From an uncultured Bacteroidales bacterium (lineage in GTDB: Bacteria; Bacteroidota; Bacteroidia; Bacteroidales; Bacteroidaceae): 37,429 nucleotides of DNA. The translations under genes were made by a program, and so were the position numbers. Of this stretch, positions 26,403-34,542 are shown piece after piece (position 1 is the stretch's first letter; every line of letters begins with the position of its first letter). Location: contig CACZBC010000023.1 in assembly GCA_902779315.1 (NCBI GenBank), forward strand, positions 1 through 37,429, in the 5' to 3' direction. The notes beneath the pieces were generated by a model that was not told the DNA's origin, did no database searches, and saw nothing but the letters and a program-made list of their open reading frames with translations.

Positions 26403-27098
26403 CTAATCGCGCATCTTCTGGAAGGTGAGCTCGTAGAAGCAGGGATAGACATTGCCTGTAGCGCTCGTCTGACCCTCGGTGTGCGGCACGATGAGTCTGA
26501 CCTTTGCTATGCCCTCATCGGCCGATTCCTGGCGTCCGATGCGGATGTAGGAGAAGGGGACGAGCCAACCGCTTGGAACGCTCGTGCTGCCATACGTGTT
26601 GTACATGGCACCGCCGCCGTTCGATTCCGTGTCGAAGTTGGCTGCGAAGCTGCCGTAGTTGTTCGAAATCTTCATGATGTCGGGGCTGGAGTGCCAGAAG
26701 TACACGTCGTTGCGGAGCTGGATGCTGTCGCCCAGAATGTTGAACTCAATGAATCGGCAGATGACGCGGGCCGTTTTGCCCCGTTCCAATTTCTCGCCCG
26801 TGCCCTTACGCACAATTTGCATGTAGACACCCGTGTTCTGGAAGAGCACATATTCGTTCTTTTCGAGGTCGGTCGTAGAGTCTTGCAGGAGGAACTGTTC
26901 CTCGCTGATTGGCGTTATTTTCCCCACGTTGCAGAGTTCGCTGCCGTCCTCGTCCCGAATCACGACTTCGCGATCCAGAAACGACTTGATGGCCTTGTAC
27001 TCCTTGTCTTTCTGCTGGGCATACGTTTCGCTGTTCTTGCAGGAAGCGAAGAGGATTGCGGCGAGGAAGGGGATTAAGATGTATAGTGCTTTCTTCAT
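26403..27098 (-). CDS. DUF4827 family lipoprotein
   Basis: This 231-residue lipoprotein has signal MKKALYILIPFLAAILFASC, with the lipobox Cys at residue 20. The mature part begins KNSETYAQQKDKEYKAIKSFL, as in DUF4827 proteins, and continues with an FKBP-like beta-rich domain (FQNTGVYMQIVRKGTGEKLERGKTARV). The frame stays open upstream to an ATG at 27305, but 27098 is chosen because the signal peptide starts there and a consensus promoter lies just upstream. Its function is not known. It precedes hemW on the same strand and may be cotranscribed with it. Confidence 0.85.
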   Translation of the reverse strand: MKKALYILIPFLAAILFASCKNSETYAQQKDKEYKAIKSFLDREVVIRDEDGSELCNVGKITPISEEQFLLQDSTTDLEKNEYVLFQNTGVYMQIVRKGTGEKLERGKTARVICRFIEFNILGDSIQLRNDVYFWHSSPDIMKISNNYGSFAANFDTESNGGGAMYNTYGSTSVPSGWLVPFSYIRIGRQESADEGIAKVRLIVPHTEGQTSATGNVYPCFYELTFQKMRD

Positions 27099-27121
27099 CT
27101 TGCATTTAATGTTTCTGGCTG

Positions 27122-27152
27122 CAAAGTTACGAATAAGTGAGAACAATACAAA
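27122..27152 (-). promoter_or_regulatory. Promoter of the DUF4827 gene (and hemW)
   Basis: Minus-strand TTTG (27152-27149), 19 bases, then TAACTTTG (27129-27122). This is a full consensus match, 23 bases before the ATG at 27098, and decides that start. Confidence 0.8.
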
Positions 27153-27211
27153 GAGAAACGGAAAGTTTTTCTTTTTGAGCCATAAAATCTTGCTTTCTAA
27201 TGGTCGGGTCG

Positions 27212-27239
27212 CACCAGTCTTTTTACGGCGGGACTGGTG
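27212..27239. repeat. Inverted repeat upstream of the DUF4827 promoter
   Basis: CACCAGTC (27212-27219) and GACTGGTG (27232-27239) form perfect eight-base arms around a 12-base loop. No T-run follows on either strand, so it is more likely an operator or cruciform than a terminator. Confidence 0.6.
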
Positions 27240-27246
27240 GCTTCGC

Positions 27247-27400
27247 GTGTGAAGTAGGTTGTTTAAGCACGTGACGTTTGGCGTTTTCACGTGTGACGTT
27301 TGCATTTTACACGTGTGTCGTCGGGCATTATCACGTGTGACGATTACGATTGTATAGTGTTACGCTGGCCATCGTCGCGTTTGTCATCCGGATTGACACA
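27247..27400 (+). repeat. 22-bp tandem repeat array D
   Basis: Seven abutting 22-bp units (starts 27247, 27269, 27291, 27313, 27335, 27357, 27379). The central ones begin GTGTGACG or GTGTGTCG and three end in CAC, so junctions read CACGTG. The outer units are diverged. It is the longest array in the window and is followed five bases later by a perfect palindrome. It lies in a 655-base gene-free stretch between the nrnA and DUF4827 genes. Confidence 0.85.
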
Positions 27401-27404
27401 GTCT

Positions 27405-27430
27405 ATATTGCAATATATATATTGCAATAT
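27405..27430. repeat. 26-bp perfect palindrome
   Basis: Two copies of the 12-bp palindrome ATATTGCAATAT separated by AT, so that the whole 26 bases are self-complementary. It is AT-rich and lies next to array D. It may be a regulator site or an extruding hairpin. Confidence 0.85.
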
Positions 27431-27724
27431 GACATCAGTCACGCTCTTGGTGGGGCGAGAAAGTTGCTGGCTTCAAACCCCGAAAAGACCATGTGCAGTA
27501 TGAACACTGAGAGGCAGATAGTCTTGGCAACGACGGACGTGCTCTGTTTAGCCCGTAATTTGCCCCAGAATCGCCCCAAATGCCTCCGACGTACATTTGT
27601 GCCTCCGAGGCAAAAACTTGCGCTCTACGGTGCCTTAAAATGAGCCGTTAAAATTCTCTGAATTTTACTTCTTCGAAAACTATCCTACAGACCATCTTGA
27701 GCGATATGCGTGGAAAACGGGCAA
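27431..27724. other. Gene-free stretch with short direct repeat
   Basis: About 290 bases between the palindrome and the nrnA terminator. Open frames here look composition-driven and match no family I know. TGCCTCCGA occurs at 27581-27589 and again at 27600-27608; the second copy is part of the inverted GCCTCCGAGGC. Nothing else is supported. Confidence 0.5.
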
Positions 27725-27746
27725 ATAGGGTGGAATGCAACCCTAT
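27725..27746 (-). terminator. Hairpin after nrnA
   Basis: On the minus strand ATAGGGT (27746-27740) pairs with ACCCTAT (27731-27725) around an eight-base loop. It lies eight bases after the nrnA stop. The T-run downstream is interrupted, so termination efficiency is uncertain. Confidence 0.5.
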
Positions 27747-27753
27747 AGTAAAC

Positions 27754-28785
27754 CTATTTCAGCATGTCGGCATAGGTTTTGATGGCGGCTTTGACGCGGT
27801 CGAGCGCTTCTTCCATAGTGCATTGCAGCTTGCCGCCGCTGGCATTTTTGTGTCCGCCACCATTGAAAAACCTCGAAGCCATCTGGTCGCACGGGAAATC
27901 GCCCACACTGCGAAGGCTCAATTTCATGATGCCTGGATGCTCCGTGTCTTCGTTGATGAATATGCTCAGCCGTGTGCCCAGCATGGTCAGGGGAATGTTG
28001 ACGATGCCCTCCGTGTCGCCGTTCTTGACTTTGAAACGGCGCCGCTCGTCGTTCGTGAGTGTGATGATGGCTGTGTTTCGCTCGTGCAGGACGCGCATGT
28101 TCACGTAGAGCAGATAGCCTTGCAGCCGCAATCTGCCTTCAGAAGCGGTCCAGAAGACGTTCCGGTAGATCTGGTCTTTGTCGATTCCGCGTGCCAGGAG
28201 ACGGCTGATATACTCGTAGATGACGGGGCGATTGGAGTTGAAGGAGAAGGCCCCCGTGTCGCACATCATGGCGCAGTAGAGGCATGTGGCTTCGTCGTAG
28301 GAGATGTTGTCCAATTCTTCTGACTCGCTGAGAATGTGACAGATGACTTCGGCTGCGGCACATGCCTGTGGTTCGGAATGCATCTCTTGGCAGAAGTCGG
28401 TATCGGGGTCGAGATGGTGGTCGATGAGGATGCGTGGTGCCGTACTCGCCATAATGTCAGCTTCCAGTCCGGCCATTCTGCTCGGTTGGTTCAGGTCGCA
28501 AACGATGATGAGGTCGGCTTCCTCGACGGCCTTCTTTGCCAGTTCGGCTTGTTTCGTGTATATGAGAATGGTGTCGGCACTGGGCAACCATTTCAGGAAA
28601 TCCGGGAAAATGTTGGGCACAATGACTGTTGCCTGCTTGCCCATCCGCTCCAAGTAGAGTTTCAGGGCCAACGAAGAGCCGATAGCGTCGCCGTCGGGAT
28701 TGACGTGCGTGCAGATGACTGCCCTATTGAATGTCGAAAAGTCAAGAAATCGAAAAGTTGAAGCTTCCATTTTTTTTACTAACAT
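27754..28785 (-). CDS. nrnA: Bifunctional oligoribonuclease/PAP phosphatase NrnA-like (DHH family)
   Basis: This 343-residue DHH-DHHA1 phosphoesterase would degrade very short RNA (nanoRNA) and hydrolyse 3'-phosphoadenosine 5'-phosphate. Metal motifs are HVNPDGDAIGSS (His27, Asp31, Asp33), CDLNQ (Asp97) and DHH (122-124). The DHHA1 substrate loop GGGHKNASGG is near the C-terminus. The first ATG at 28785 overlaps the S41 gene stop by seven bases; the ATG at 28770 (MEAST) is an equally plausible start, preceded by a run of eight A residues. It is the last gene of the long operon. Confidence 0.92.
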   Translation of the reverse strand: MLVKKMEASTFRFLDFSTFNRAVICTHVNPDGDAIGSSLALKLYLERMGKQATVIVPNIFPDFLKWLPSADTILIYTKQAELAKKAVEEADLIIVCDLNQPSRMAGLEADIMASTAPRILIDHHLDPDTDFCQEMHSEPQACAAAEVICHILSESEELDNISYDEATCLYCAMMCDTGAFSFNSNRPVIYEYISRLLARGIDKDQIYRNVFWTASEGRLRLQGYLLYVNMRVLHERNTAIITLTNDERRRFKVKNGDTEGIVNIPLTMLGTRLSIFINEDTEHPGIMKLSLRSVGDFPCDQMASRFFNGGGHKNASGGKLQCTMEEALDRVKAAIKTYADMLK

Positions 28786-30488
28786 CTAAAGACTCGAACT
28801 GTGTTCTGATGAAGGGGAAAAGATTCTGAGGAAAACAGACGAGCCTCTTTCGAGCCTACCTTTTCCGTCTCTTCGACTTTCTTGGGGAAGGAGAGTCCTT
28901 TGTCGAGTATTTCTTGGGCTTTGATGACGACTGGGTCATCCTTGCAGAGGAATTGGAGATAGTCCTTCATCTCGCCCACATTGTAGATGATATTGCCGTA
29001 GATGTTGCGTTCGAAGAGTCGCCGGCTCTTCTGGAGCATGAGGTTGCGGCGGCGCAACTGGCGCTTCTCGGCAAACTGCGCAAACTTTTCCAAAAGGTTC
29101 TCACGCCTCAGGTATTGCTCCATGCGCTCGGCCGTACGAAGCGAGGTGAGCTTGGCGCGGTTCTCGTCGGAATAGGCGAAGGCGAACTGGCGGATGAGTC
29201 CCGTCAGGAAAGCTTCGCGATAGTAGCTGGTCATGCCCGTCGTATCCTCCGGCACGAAGATGTCGGGCGTAATGCCACCACCGCCATATACGATGCGTCC
29301 AATGCTCGTCTCGTATTGCGGCCCTTCGTTGTGGATGCTGTCTTGCGAGAAGAACTCGCCTCGCTCATAACGCGCGATGAGTTCATTCTCGTATTCCTGT
29401 CCATGCCCCTTCTCGTAGGGTTTCTGGATGCAACGACCGCTCGGCGTATAGTAGCGGGCAACTGTGAGGCGAACGACACTGCCGTCGCGAAATTCCTTGG
29501 GTTGCTGGACAAGACCCTTTCCGAAAGTGCGGCGACCGATAATCGTACCTCGGTCGTTGTCCTGAATGGCACCCGCAAATATCTCGCTTGCGCTGGCACT
29601 TCCCTCATCCACAAGTACCACGAGTGGGAGCTTCTGGAATGTGCCCCGACCGTCGCTGCGGAACTCTTCGCGAGGGCTCTTGCGCCCCTCTGTATAGACA
29701 ATCAGTCTGCCAGAAGGCAGGAACTCGTTGACCATCTGAATGGCGATGTGCATGTAGCCGCCTTGGTTGCCGCGTAGGTCGACGATGAGCTGCCTCATGC
29801 CCTCCACATTGAGGTTGGCAAGGGCGACGAGCATTTCGGCATAAGTCTGTTCTCCGAAGTTCTTGACGCGAATGTATCCCGTCTTGTCGCCCATCATGTA
29901 ATAGGCATCCACGCTGACCACGGGAATGTCGCCTCGAACGACGGTAAAGTACTGCAGGTCCTTCGAGCCGTGACGCTTGACGCCAAGCTTGACCTTCGAG
30001 CCTTTCACGCCTTTCAAGTGCTTCATCACATCGTCACTCTCCATTCCGACGAGCGATGTGGTGTCGGCCGTAACGATACGGTCACCAGCCAAGATGCCCA
30101 CCTTCTCGGCAGGACCGGAATGGATGACAGACATAACGTTGACGGTGTCCTGTTCCATCGTGAATTGTACGCCGATTCCGCTGAAACTGCCCTTCAGGTT
30201 CTCGTTGGCCTCCTCGGCATCCTTCGGACCGAAGTAGCTGCTGTGAGGGTCGAGCTCGCTGAGTATCAATGGCATAGCATCCTCGACTAGGGTGTTCATG
30301 TCGACTGTGTCGACGTAAATGTTGTCGATGAGTTGTAACAGGTAGCCCACCTTCGAGGAACCTGTATTGATGATGTTGATGCGACCGCCCGAAAAGTGGC
30401 TCGTGTAGAAAGAGCCGACGAAGATGCCCACTATGGTGCCGATGGCAATGAGTAGCGGTGTAAAGCGATGCTTGGTGTCGGGGTTCAT
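28779..30488 (-). CDS. S41 family C-terminal processing protease
   Basis: This 569-residue periplasmic serine protease of the CtpA/Prc type has one N-terminal membrane anchor (about 11-28) and a PDZ domain (about 100-180; GIGVQFTMEQDTVNV, AGDRIVTAD). The catalytic domain has DLRGNQGG, then GSASASEIF and FGKGLVQ. Ser299 and Lys324 are 25 residues apart, as are the catalytic Ser and Lys of E. coli Prc. A C-terminal region of about 150 residues is helical and basic, as in Bacteroidales members. It starts three bases after the dCMP deaminase gene and overlaps nrnA by seven bases. Confidence 0.93.
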   Translation of the reverse strand: MNPDTKHRFTPLLIAIGTIVGIFVGSFYTSHFSGGRINIINTGSSKVGYLLQLIDNIYVDTVDMNTLVEDAMPLILSELDPHSSYFGPKDAEEANENLKGSFSGIGVQFTMEQDTVNVMSVIHSGPAEKVGILAGDRIVTADTTSLVGMESDDVMKHLKGVKGSKVKLGVKRHGSKDLQYFTVVRGDIPVVSVDAYYMMGDKTGYIRVKNFGEQTYAEMLVALANLNVEGMRQLIVDLRGNQGGYMHIAIQMVNEFLPSGRLIVYTEGRKSPREEFRSDGRGTFQKLPLVVLVDEGSASASEIFAGAIQDNDRGTIIGRRTFGKGLVQQPKEFRDGSVVRLTVARYYTPSGRCIQKPYEKGHGQEYENELIARYERGEFFSQDSIHNEGPQYETSIGRIVYGGGGITPDIFVPEDTTGMTSYYREAFLTGLIRQFAFAYSDENRAKLTSLRTAERMEQYLRRENLLEKFAQFAEKRQLRRRNLMLQKSRRLFERNIYGNIIYNVGEMKDYLQFLCKDDPVVIKAQEILDKGLSFPKKVEETEKVGSKEARLFSSESFPLHQNTVRVFRC

Positions 30489-30491
30489 AAT

Positions 30492-30920
30492 TTATTGTTC
30501 TATAGGTATATACTGCACTTCAATTCCAGCTCTGCGAAGCAAGTCGATTCCGTCCGTCAGTCGGTATTCACGACTGTAAATGACGCGCTTGATGCCCGCT
30601 TGAATGATAAGTTTGGCACACTCTATGCAAGGCGAGTCGGTGACGTAGAGGGTTGATCCGTCGCTATTGTTCCCGCTTCGCGCTATTTTTGTAATGGCGT
30701 TTGCTTCGGCATGCAGGACGTATGGCTTTGTTACGCCGTCTTCTTCACACACATTCTCGAAACCTGATGGAGTGCCGTTGTAGCCGTCGCTGATAATCAT
30801 TTTGTCTTTGACGACGAGCGCTCCTACTTGTCGGCGCTGGCAATAACTGTTTTCGCTCCAGATTTGTGCCATTCGCAGGTAACGGAGGTCGAGGGCGCGT
30901 TGTTTCTTAGGGTCTTTCAT
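30492..30920 (-). CDS. dCMP deaminase family protein
   Basis: This 142-residue zinc deaminase has HAEANAI (His70, Glu72) and PCIEC (Cys98, Cys101), the zinc-binding and proton-shuttle residues of the deoxycytidylate deaminase family. DGYNGTPSGFENVCEEDG matches the family's substrate-side loop. The enzyme turns dCMP into dUMP for thymidylate synthesis; ComEB-like proteins share this form. Its first 14 bases overlap the end of the M3 peptidase gene, and the S41 protease starts three bases after its stop. Confidence 0.92.
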   Translation of the reverse strand: MKDPKKQRALDLRYLRMAQIWSENSYCQRRQVGALVVKDKMIISDGYNGTPSGFENVCEEDGVTKPYVLHAEANAITKIARSGNNSDGSTLYVTDSPCIECAKLIIQAGIKRVIYSREYRLTDGIDLLRRAGIEVQYIPIEQ

Positions 30921-32919
30921 TTGTTTGTATATTGTTGCGTTTGAGGAGAGCCTTGATGTCGGGCTCCTTGCCTCGGAAGTTTACATATAGTTGCATGGGG
31001 TCGGCAGTTCCGCCTTTCGAAAGGACTTCTTTGCGGAAACTTTGTGCCGTTTCTCTGTCAAAGATGCCTTTCTCGAGGAAAAGGCTGAAAGCGTCGGCGT
31101 CGAGCACTTCTGCCCATTTGTAGCTGTAATAGCCTGCCGCATAACCTCCACTCATAATGTGCGAGAACTGCACACTCATGTTTGTTCCAGGCACGGCGGG
31201 CAGGAGTTGAGTACGGCTCCAAGCCTTGCTCTCGAAGTCAAAAATCTCATCTTCCAGAGGCTTTGCGATGGTGTGGTAAGCCATGTCGAGCATACAGAAA
31301 CTGAGTTGACGGATGCATGCATAACCACAATGGAAATTGCGACTGTCGCGAATGCGCTGGATGAGTTCGTCCGGCAAAGGTTCGCCAGTCTCGTAATGGA
31401 AAGCGAAGGTGTGCAGGAACTCGGGTTCGACGGCAAAGTTCTCCATGAGTTGCGAAGGAAGTTCCACAAAGTCGCGGAGGACATTTGTGCCGCTGAGGGC
31501 TTTGTAATGCACTTTCGAGAAGATGCTGTGAAGGGCATGACCAAACTCGTGAAGGAATGTCTCGACCTCGCTCAAAGTAAGCAACGAAGGCTTTTCGCTT
31601 GTTGGTTTGGTCAAGTTCATGACAATGCTGACGTGAGGACGATGGTCGAAACCAGTCTCATCGACATATTGCTCCTGGAAGTCTGTCATCCAAGCTCCGC
31701 TCTGTTTGCTGGGGCGAGGGAAGAAATCGGCATAAAGGACAGCCAGGAATGTTCCGTCGGCATCGAAAACCTCGTAGGCTTCTACGTCTGGATGATAGAC
31801 CTCGATGTCGGGTTGCAACTTGAACGTGATGCCGTAGAGTTTGGTGGCAAGACCGAAAACTCCTTCCTTGACGTTTTGCAACTTGAAGTAGGGACGAAGC
31901 ATTTCGCTATCGATGTTGTGCTTCTTGAGTTGCTGTTTGTGACTGTAGTAGGCCCAATCCCAAGGCATTAATTCAGGAACTTCCAGTTCATCCACTTCCT
32001 TCTTTGCAACGGGCATGTAAGCATCGTAGAGCTTCTCGATGAGGTCGTTCACTCGGGATGTTGTCTTTGCCATTCTGTTCGCTAGAGCATAGTCGGCATA
32101 ACATTTATAGCCGAGAAGCGAAGTCAACTCGTGTCTGAGGTTAACGATTTTGCGAATGATTTCCCTGTTGTCGCAGGCATCGCCTTTGCAGCAGATTGTG
32201 TTCTTTTCCATGTACATCTGCTTTCTCAGTTCACGATTGTCGCAATAAGTGAGGAAAGGAATGTATGATGGGGCTTGAAGGGTAAAGAGCCAGCCTTCTT
32301 TGCCTTTCTCTTTTGCGGCCAATTCTGCGGCTTCTTTTGCCGTATCCGGCAGGCCCGAAAGGTCATCGGGGTTGGTAATGTGAAGCTCAAATTCGTTGGT
32401 CTGCTTTAGCTCATTCTGGCTGAATTGCAAACCAAGTTGAGCCAACTCTGTTTCTATGGCTGCGAACCTCTCTTTGTCCTCTTTGCCGAGTAGCGCTCCT
32501 GAGCGAACGAAAGCGTCGTAGGTGTCAAAGAGAAGCTTTTTTTGTTCGTCAGTCAATGCTTCGTTCTTTCCCCATACTTGCTTCACCCTTTCGAACAGTT
32601 TCTCGTTGTGCATGATGCTGGAGTAGTGTTCGGAAAGCATGGGCGAGAGTTTTTGCGCCAAAGCATCCATTTCGTCAGAAGTGTTGGCGTTGAGGAGATT
32701 GAAAAAGATGCTTGTGATGCGTTCAAGTTGCTCTCCAGTTCGTACGGCTATTGTGTTCTCGAAGGTAGGCTCCTCCGGATTATTGATGATGGCTTCGATG
32801 GCTTCATCCTCCTGCTTCATCGCTTCGATGATAGCAGGTTCGTAGTCCTCAATCTTGATGCTTGAGAACGGGGTTGTGCCATGCAAGGTCTGGAAAGTCG
32901 GGGAGCAAAGTATGTTCAT
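30907..32919 (-). CDS. M3 family metallopeptidase (peptidyl-dipeptidase Dcp-like)
   Basis: This 670-residue zinc peptidase has the M3 signature HEFGHALH with His457, Glu458 and His461; the third ligand is probably the Glu in DFVELPSQLMEN about 30 residues later. Its length and the N-terminal region (HGTTPFSSIKIEDYEPAI) are close to oligopeptidase A and dipeptidyl carboxypeptidase. There is no signal peptide, so it is probably cytoplasmic and recycles oligopeptides. Its start overlaps the Crp/Fnr gene stop by four bases. Confidence 0.93.
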   Translation of the reverse strand: MNILCSPTFQTLHGTTPFSSIKIEDYEPAIIEAMKQEDEAIEAIINNPEEPTFENTIAVRTGEQLERITSIFFNLLNANTSDEMDALAQKLSPMLSEHYSSIMHNEKLFERVKQVWGKNEALTDEQKKLLFDTYDAFVRSGALLGKEDKERFAAIETELAQLGLQFSQNELKQTNEFELHITNPDDLSGLPDTAKEAAELAAKEKGKEGWLFTLQAPSYIPFLTYCDNRELRKQMYMEKNTICCKGDACDNREIIRKIVNLRHELTSLLGYKCYADYALANRMAKTTSRVNDLIEKLYDAYMPVAKKEVDELEVPELMPWDWAYYSHKQQLKKHNIDSEMLRPYFKLQNVKEGVFGLATKLYGITFKLQPDIEVYHPDVEAYEVFDADGTFLAVLYADFFPRPSKQSGAWMTDFQEQYVDETGFDHRPHVSIVMNLTKPTSEKPSLLTLSEVETFLHEFGHALHSIFSKVHYKALSGTNVLRDFVELPSQLMENFAVEPEFLHTFAFHYETGEPLPDELIQRIRDSRNFHCGYACIRQLSFCMLDMAYHTIAKPLEDEIFDFESKAWSRTQLLPAVPGTNMSVQFSHIMSGGYAAGYYSYKWAEVLDADAFSLFLEKGIFDRETAQSFRKEVLSKGGTADPMQLYVNFRGKEPDIKALLKRNNIQTNERP

Positions 32920-33587
32920 TTGTTTAGTAGAGTCTGTATATTGTGAATGATGAAATGCCCTCTACCCAATTGAATGCTGCCTTCGTGTTCCCATTTGTTG
33001 AGGAGGTGGGAAATGGTAAGGCGTGTTTCGTCGATGTATCGGGCAAGGTCTTTCATTTGAATGATAAGTTCAACTTCGCCTTCGCAATCAAGGAAGATTT
33101 TGCCCAGAAAGTGCTTCAGGCGTTCTTCTGCTGTTCCTGATTGGTGCGGGAGGAGTGCGATTGCTCGCTTTTGTGCACATGCGGAAAGGGCATTGAGCAG
33201 GTTAAACCGAAACACTTCGCTCTTCATCATGTGGCTGCTGAGCAGAGTCTTTCTTATGCTCAAAAACTTAATATCCGTCTTTGCATAATAGGTATATTCG
33301 TATGTCGGATAAAGGCCGAAAAGCCTGTCTACTTCAATAACTGCAGGGCCTTCCAGGTAGGAGCGCGTGACATAGATTCCGTCTTCGGAACGATACTCTC
33401 TGAGCAGCTCTCCTTCAACAAGATAGAGCAACTGGGTGCAGTTGTCGCCTTGACGGATGAGCGGCAACTTGGAGGCTGGCAACTCGTCGATGTCGAGGCG
33501 CAAGGCATCTTCCCAGTTGAGTAAATCCGTGCTGCTGATGCCTTGGAGCAAAGGCAGGCGGGTTAGGAGAGCATAATCATTTATCAT
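32916..33587 (-). CDS. Crp/Fnr family transcription regulator
   Basis: This 223-residue regulator has a cyclic-nucleotide-binding-like beta roll (about 18-125; IRQGDNCTQLLYLVEGELL) and a C-terminal helix-turn-helix (MKDLARYIDETRLTISHLLNKWEHEGSIQLGRG, split across residues of about 170-205). The frame is open upstream to an ATG at 33704, but the start at 33587 is chosen: the family alignment begins at MINDYALLTRLPLLQGIS, and this ATG overlaps the apbE stop by 11 bases as is usual in this operon. There are no Fe-S cysteines at the N-terminus, so it is not a classic Fnr. Targets are unknown. Confidence 0.85.
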   Translation of the reverse strand: MINDYALLTRLPLLQGISSTDLLNWEDALRLDIDELPASKLPLIRQGDNCTQLLYLVEGELLREYRSEDGIYVTRSYLEGPAVIEVDRLFGLYPTYEYTYYAKTDIKFLSIRKTLLSSHMMKSEVFRFNLLNALSACAQKRAIALLPHQSGTAEERLKHFLGKIFLDCEGEVELIIQMKDLARYIDETRLTISHLLNKWEHEGSIQLGRGHFIIHNIQTLLNK

Positions 33588-34542
33588 TCGTAATGAAGTA
33601 CGTTTCCAATTGTGGTTGCTTCTCGAGCACTCGGTTTGCTGCTTTTGTTCCCAATACCATAAAGGCAGTTGCAAAGGCATCCGCTTCTGCACAAGTTGGT
33701 GCAATTACCGTGCTCGAAAGGATGTCCTGCTGAGCGGGATAACCAGTCTTGGGATTGATGGTGTGGGCTATCTTGCGTCCGTCCTTGATGTAGTAGTTAC
33801 GATAGTTGCCGCTTGTGGCAATCGCTTTGCCTGAGAGCTCTATGACGTCTTGCAGTTCAGTATTGGTCGAGGTGGAATCGTCATCAGGCTTATTGATGCC
33901 GATACGCCATGGCTCGCCTTTTTCGTTGACGCCTTCCGTAACTATTTCGCCGCCAATCTCGACCATGAAGTTCTTGATGTCATGATTCCGCAGAACTTGT
34001 GCGGCTCTGTCCACGCCATAACCTTTCGCTATTGCGCTGAAATCGAGAATGGAGAGCGGATTGTCCTTCGTGAGTTTGTTTCCGTCGAGATGTATATGGG
34101 AAAGGCCAACCAGAGCAAGAAGGCTGTCAACCTGTGTGCTGTCCGGCATTTGACCGCTTTTGAAGCCGAATCCCCAAGCATTTACCAGAGGCGCAACCGT
34201 TGGGTCGAAGGCTCCATTGGTAGCTTCGTAGATGGTGAAAGACAGTTTCAACACTTCGCTCAGCATCTCGTCTGTTTCGTCCGTCTCGTTTCGGTTTATT
34301 TTGCTGATAGTGCTCTGCGGATTGAACATCGAGAGCGAGGCATCAACCTTCTGAAGCTCTGCTTCCAGTTCTGCTTGCAGGTCTCTGTCGTAGAGATACT
34401 TGGCGTGGTAAAGCGTGCCGAAGACTGTGCCCTCGTTATGCTGATAGGAAGCTGTCGCCTGACTGCCTGACCGTCTGAAGACCAAAAGGCAAATGATGGC
34501 GATAACAGCAAGTAAAGCGATGACTAAACTGCGTTGTTTCAT
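33577..34542 (-). CDS. apbE: FAD:protein FMN transferase ApbE
   Basis: ApbE attaches FMN to threonine residues of target proteins such as the NqrB/NqrC subunits and RnfG-type subunits. This 321-residue protein has one N-terminal hydrophobic anchor (about 5-23) and then the family pattern: GTVFGTLYHAKY, FDPTVAPLVNAWGFG, LDFSAIAKGYGVDRAA, and HTINPKTGYPA with its FAD/Mg site. The anchor shows that the ATG at 34542 is right. The upstream DUF6048 frame runs 107 bases into this gene, which is probably a frameshift artefact or mutation in that neighbour. It overlaps the Crp/Fnr gene by 11 bases. Confidence 0.93.
   Translation of the reverse strand: MKQRSLVIALLAVIAIICLLVFRRSGSQATASYQHNEGTVFGTLYHAKYLYDRDLQAELEAELQKVDASLSMFNPQSTISKINRNETDETDEMLSEVLKLSFTIYEATNGAFDPTVAPLVNAWGFGFKSGQMPDSTQVDSLLALVGLSHIHLDGNKLTKDNPLSILDFSAIAKGYGVDRAAQVLRNHDIKNFMVEIGGEIVTEGVNEKGEPWRIGINKPDDDSTSTNTELQDVIELSGKAIATSGNYRNYYIKDGRKIAHTINPKTGYPAQQDILSSTVIAPTCAEADAFATAFMVLGTKAANRVLEKQPQLETYFITNDK

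Noticed and set aside
26403-27305. A 300-residue version of the DUF4827 protein starting at 27305
   Set aside because: The extra 69 residues precede a clear lipoprotein signal and cross a full consensus promoter at 27122-27152; the start at 27098 is better.
27247-27400. A CRISPR array
   Set aside because: Units abut at 22 bp with no unique spacers, units are degenerate, and no cas gene is near.
27350-27643. A 97-residue open frame in the gap upstream of the DUF4827 gene
   Set aside because: It begins inside repeat array D and crosses the 26-bp palindrome; no domain, signal or promoter supports it.
32916-33704. A 262-residue version of the Crp/Fnr regulator starting at 33704
   Set aside because: The first 39 residues lie inside apbE in another frame and do not match the family; the start at 33587 overlaps the apbE stop as other genes in this run do.
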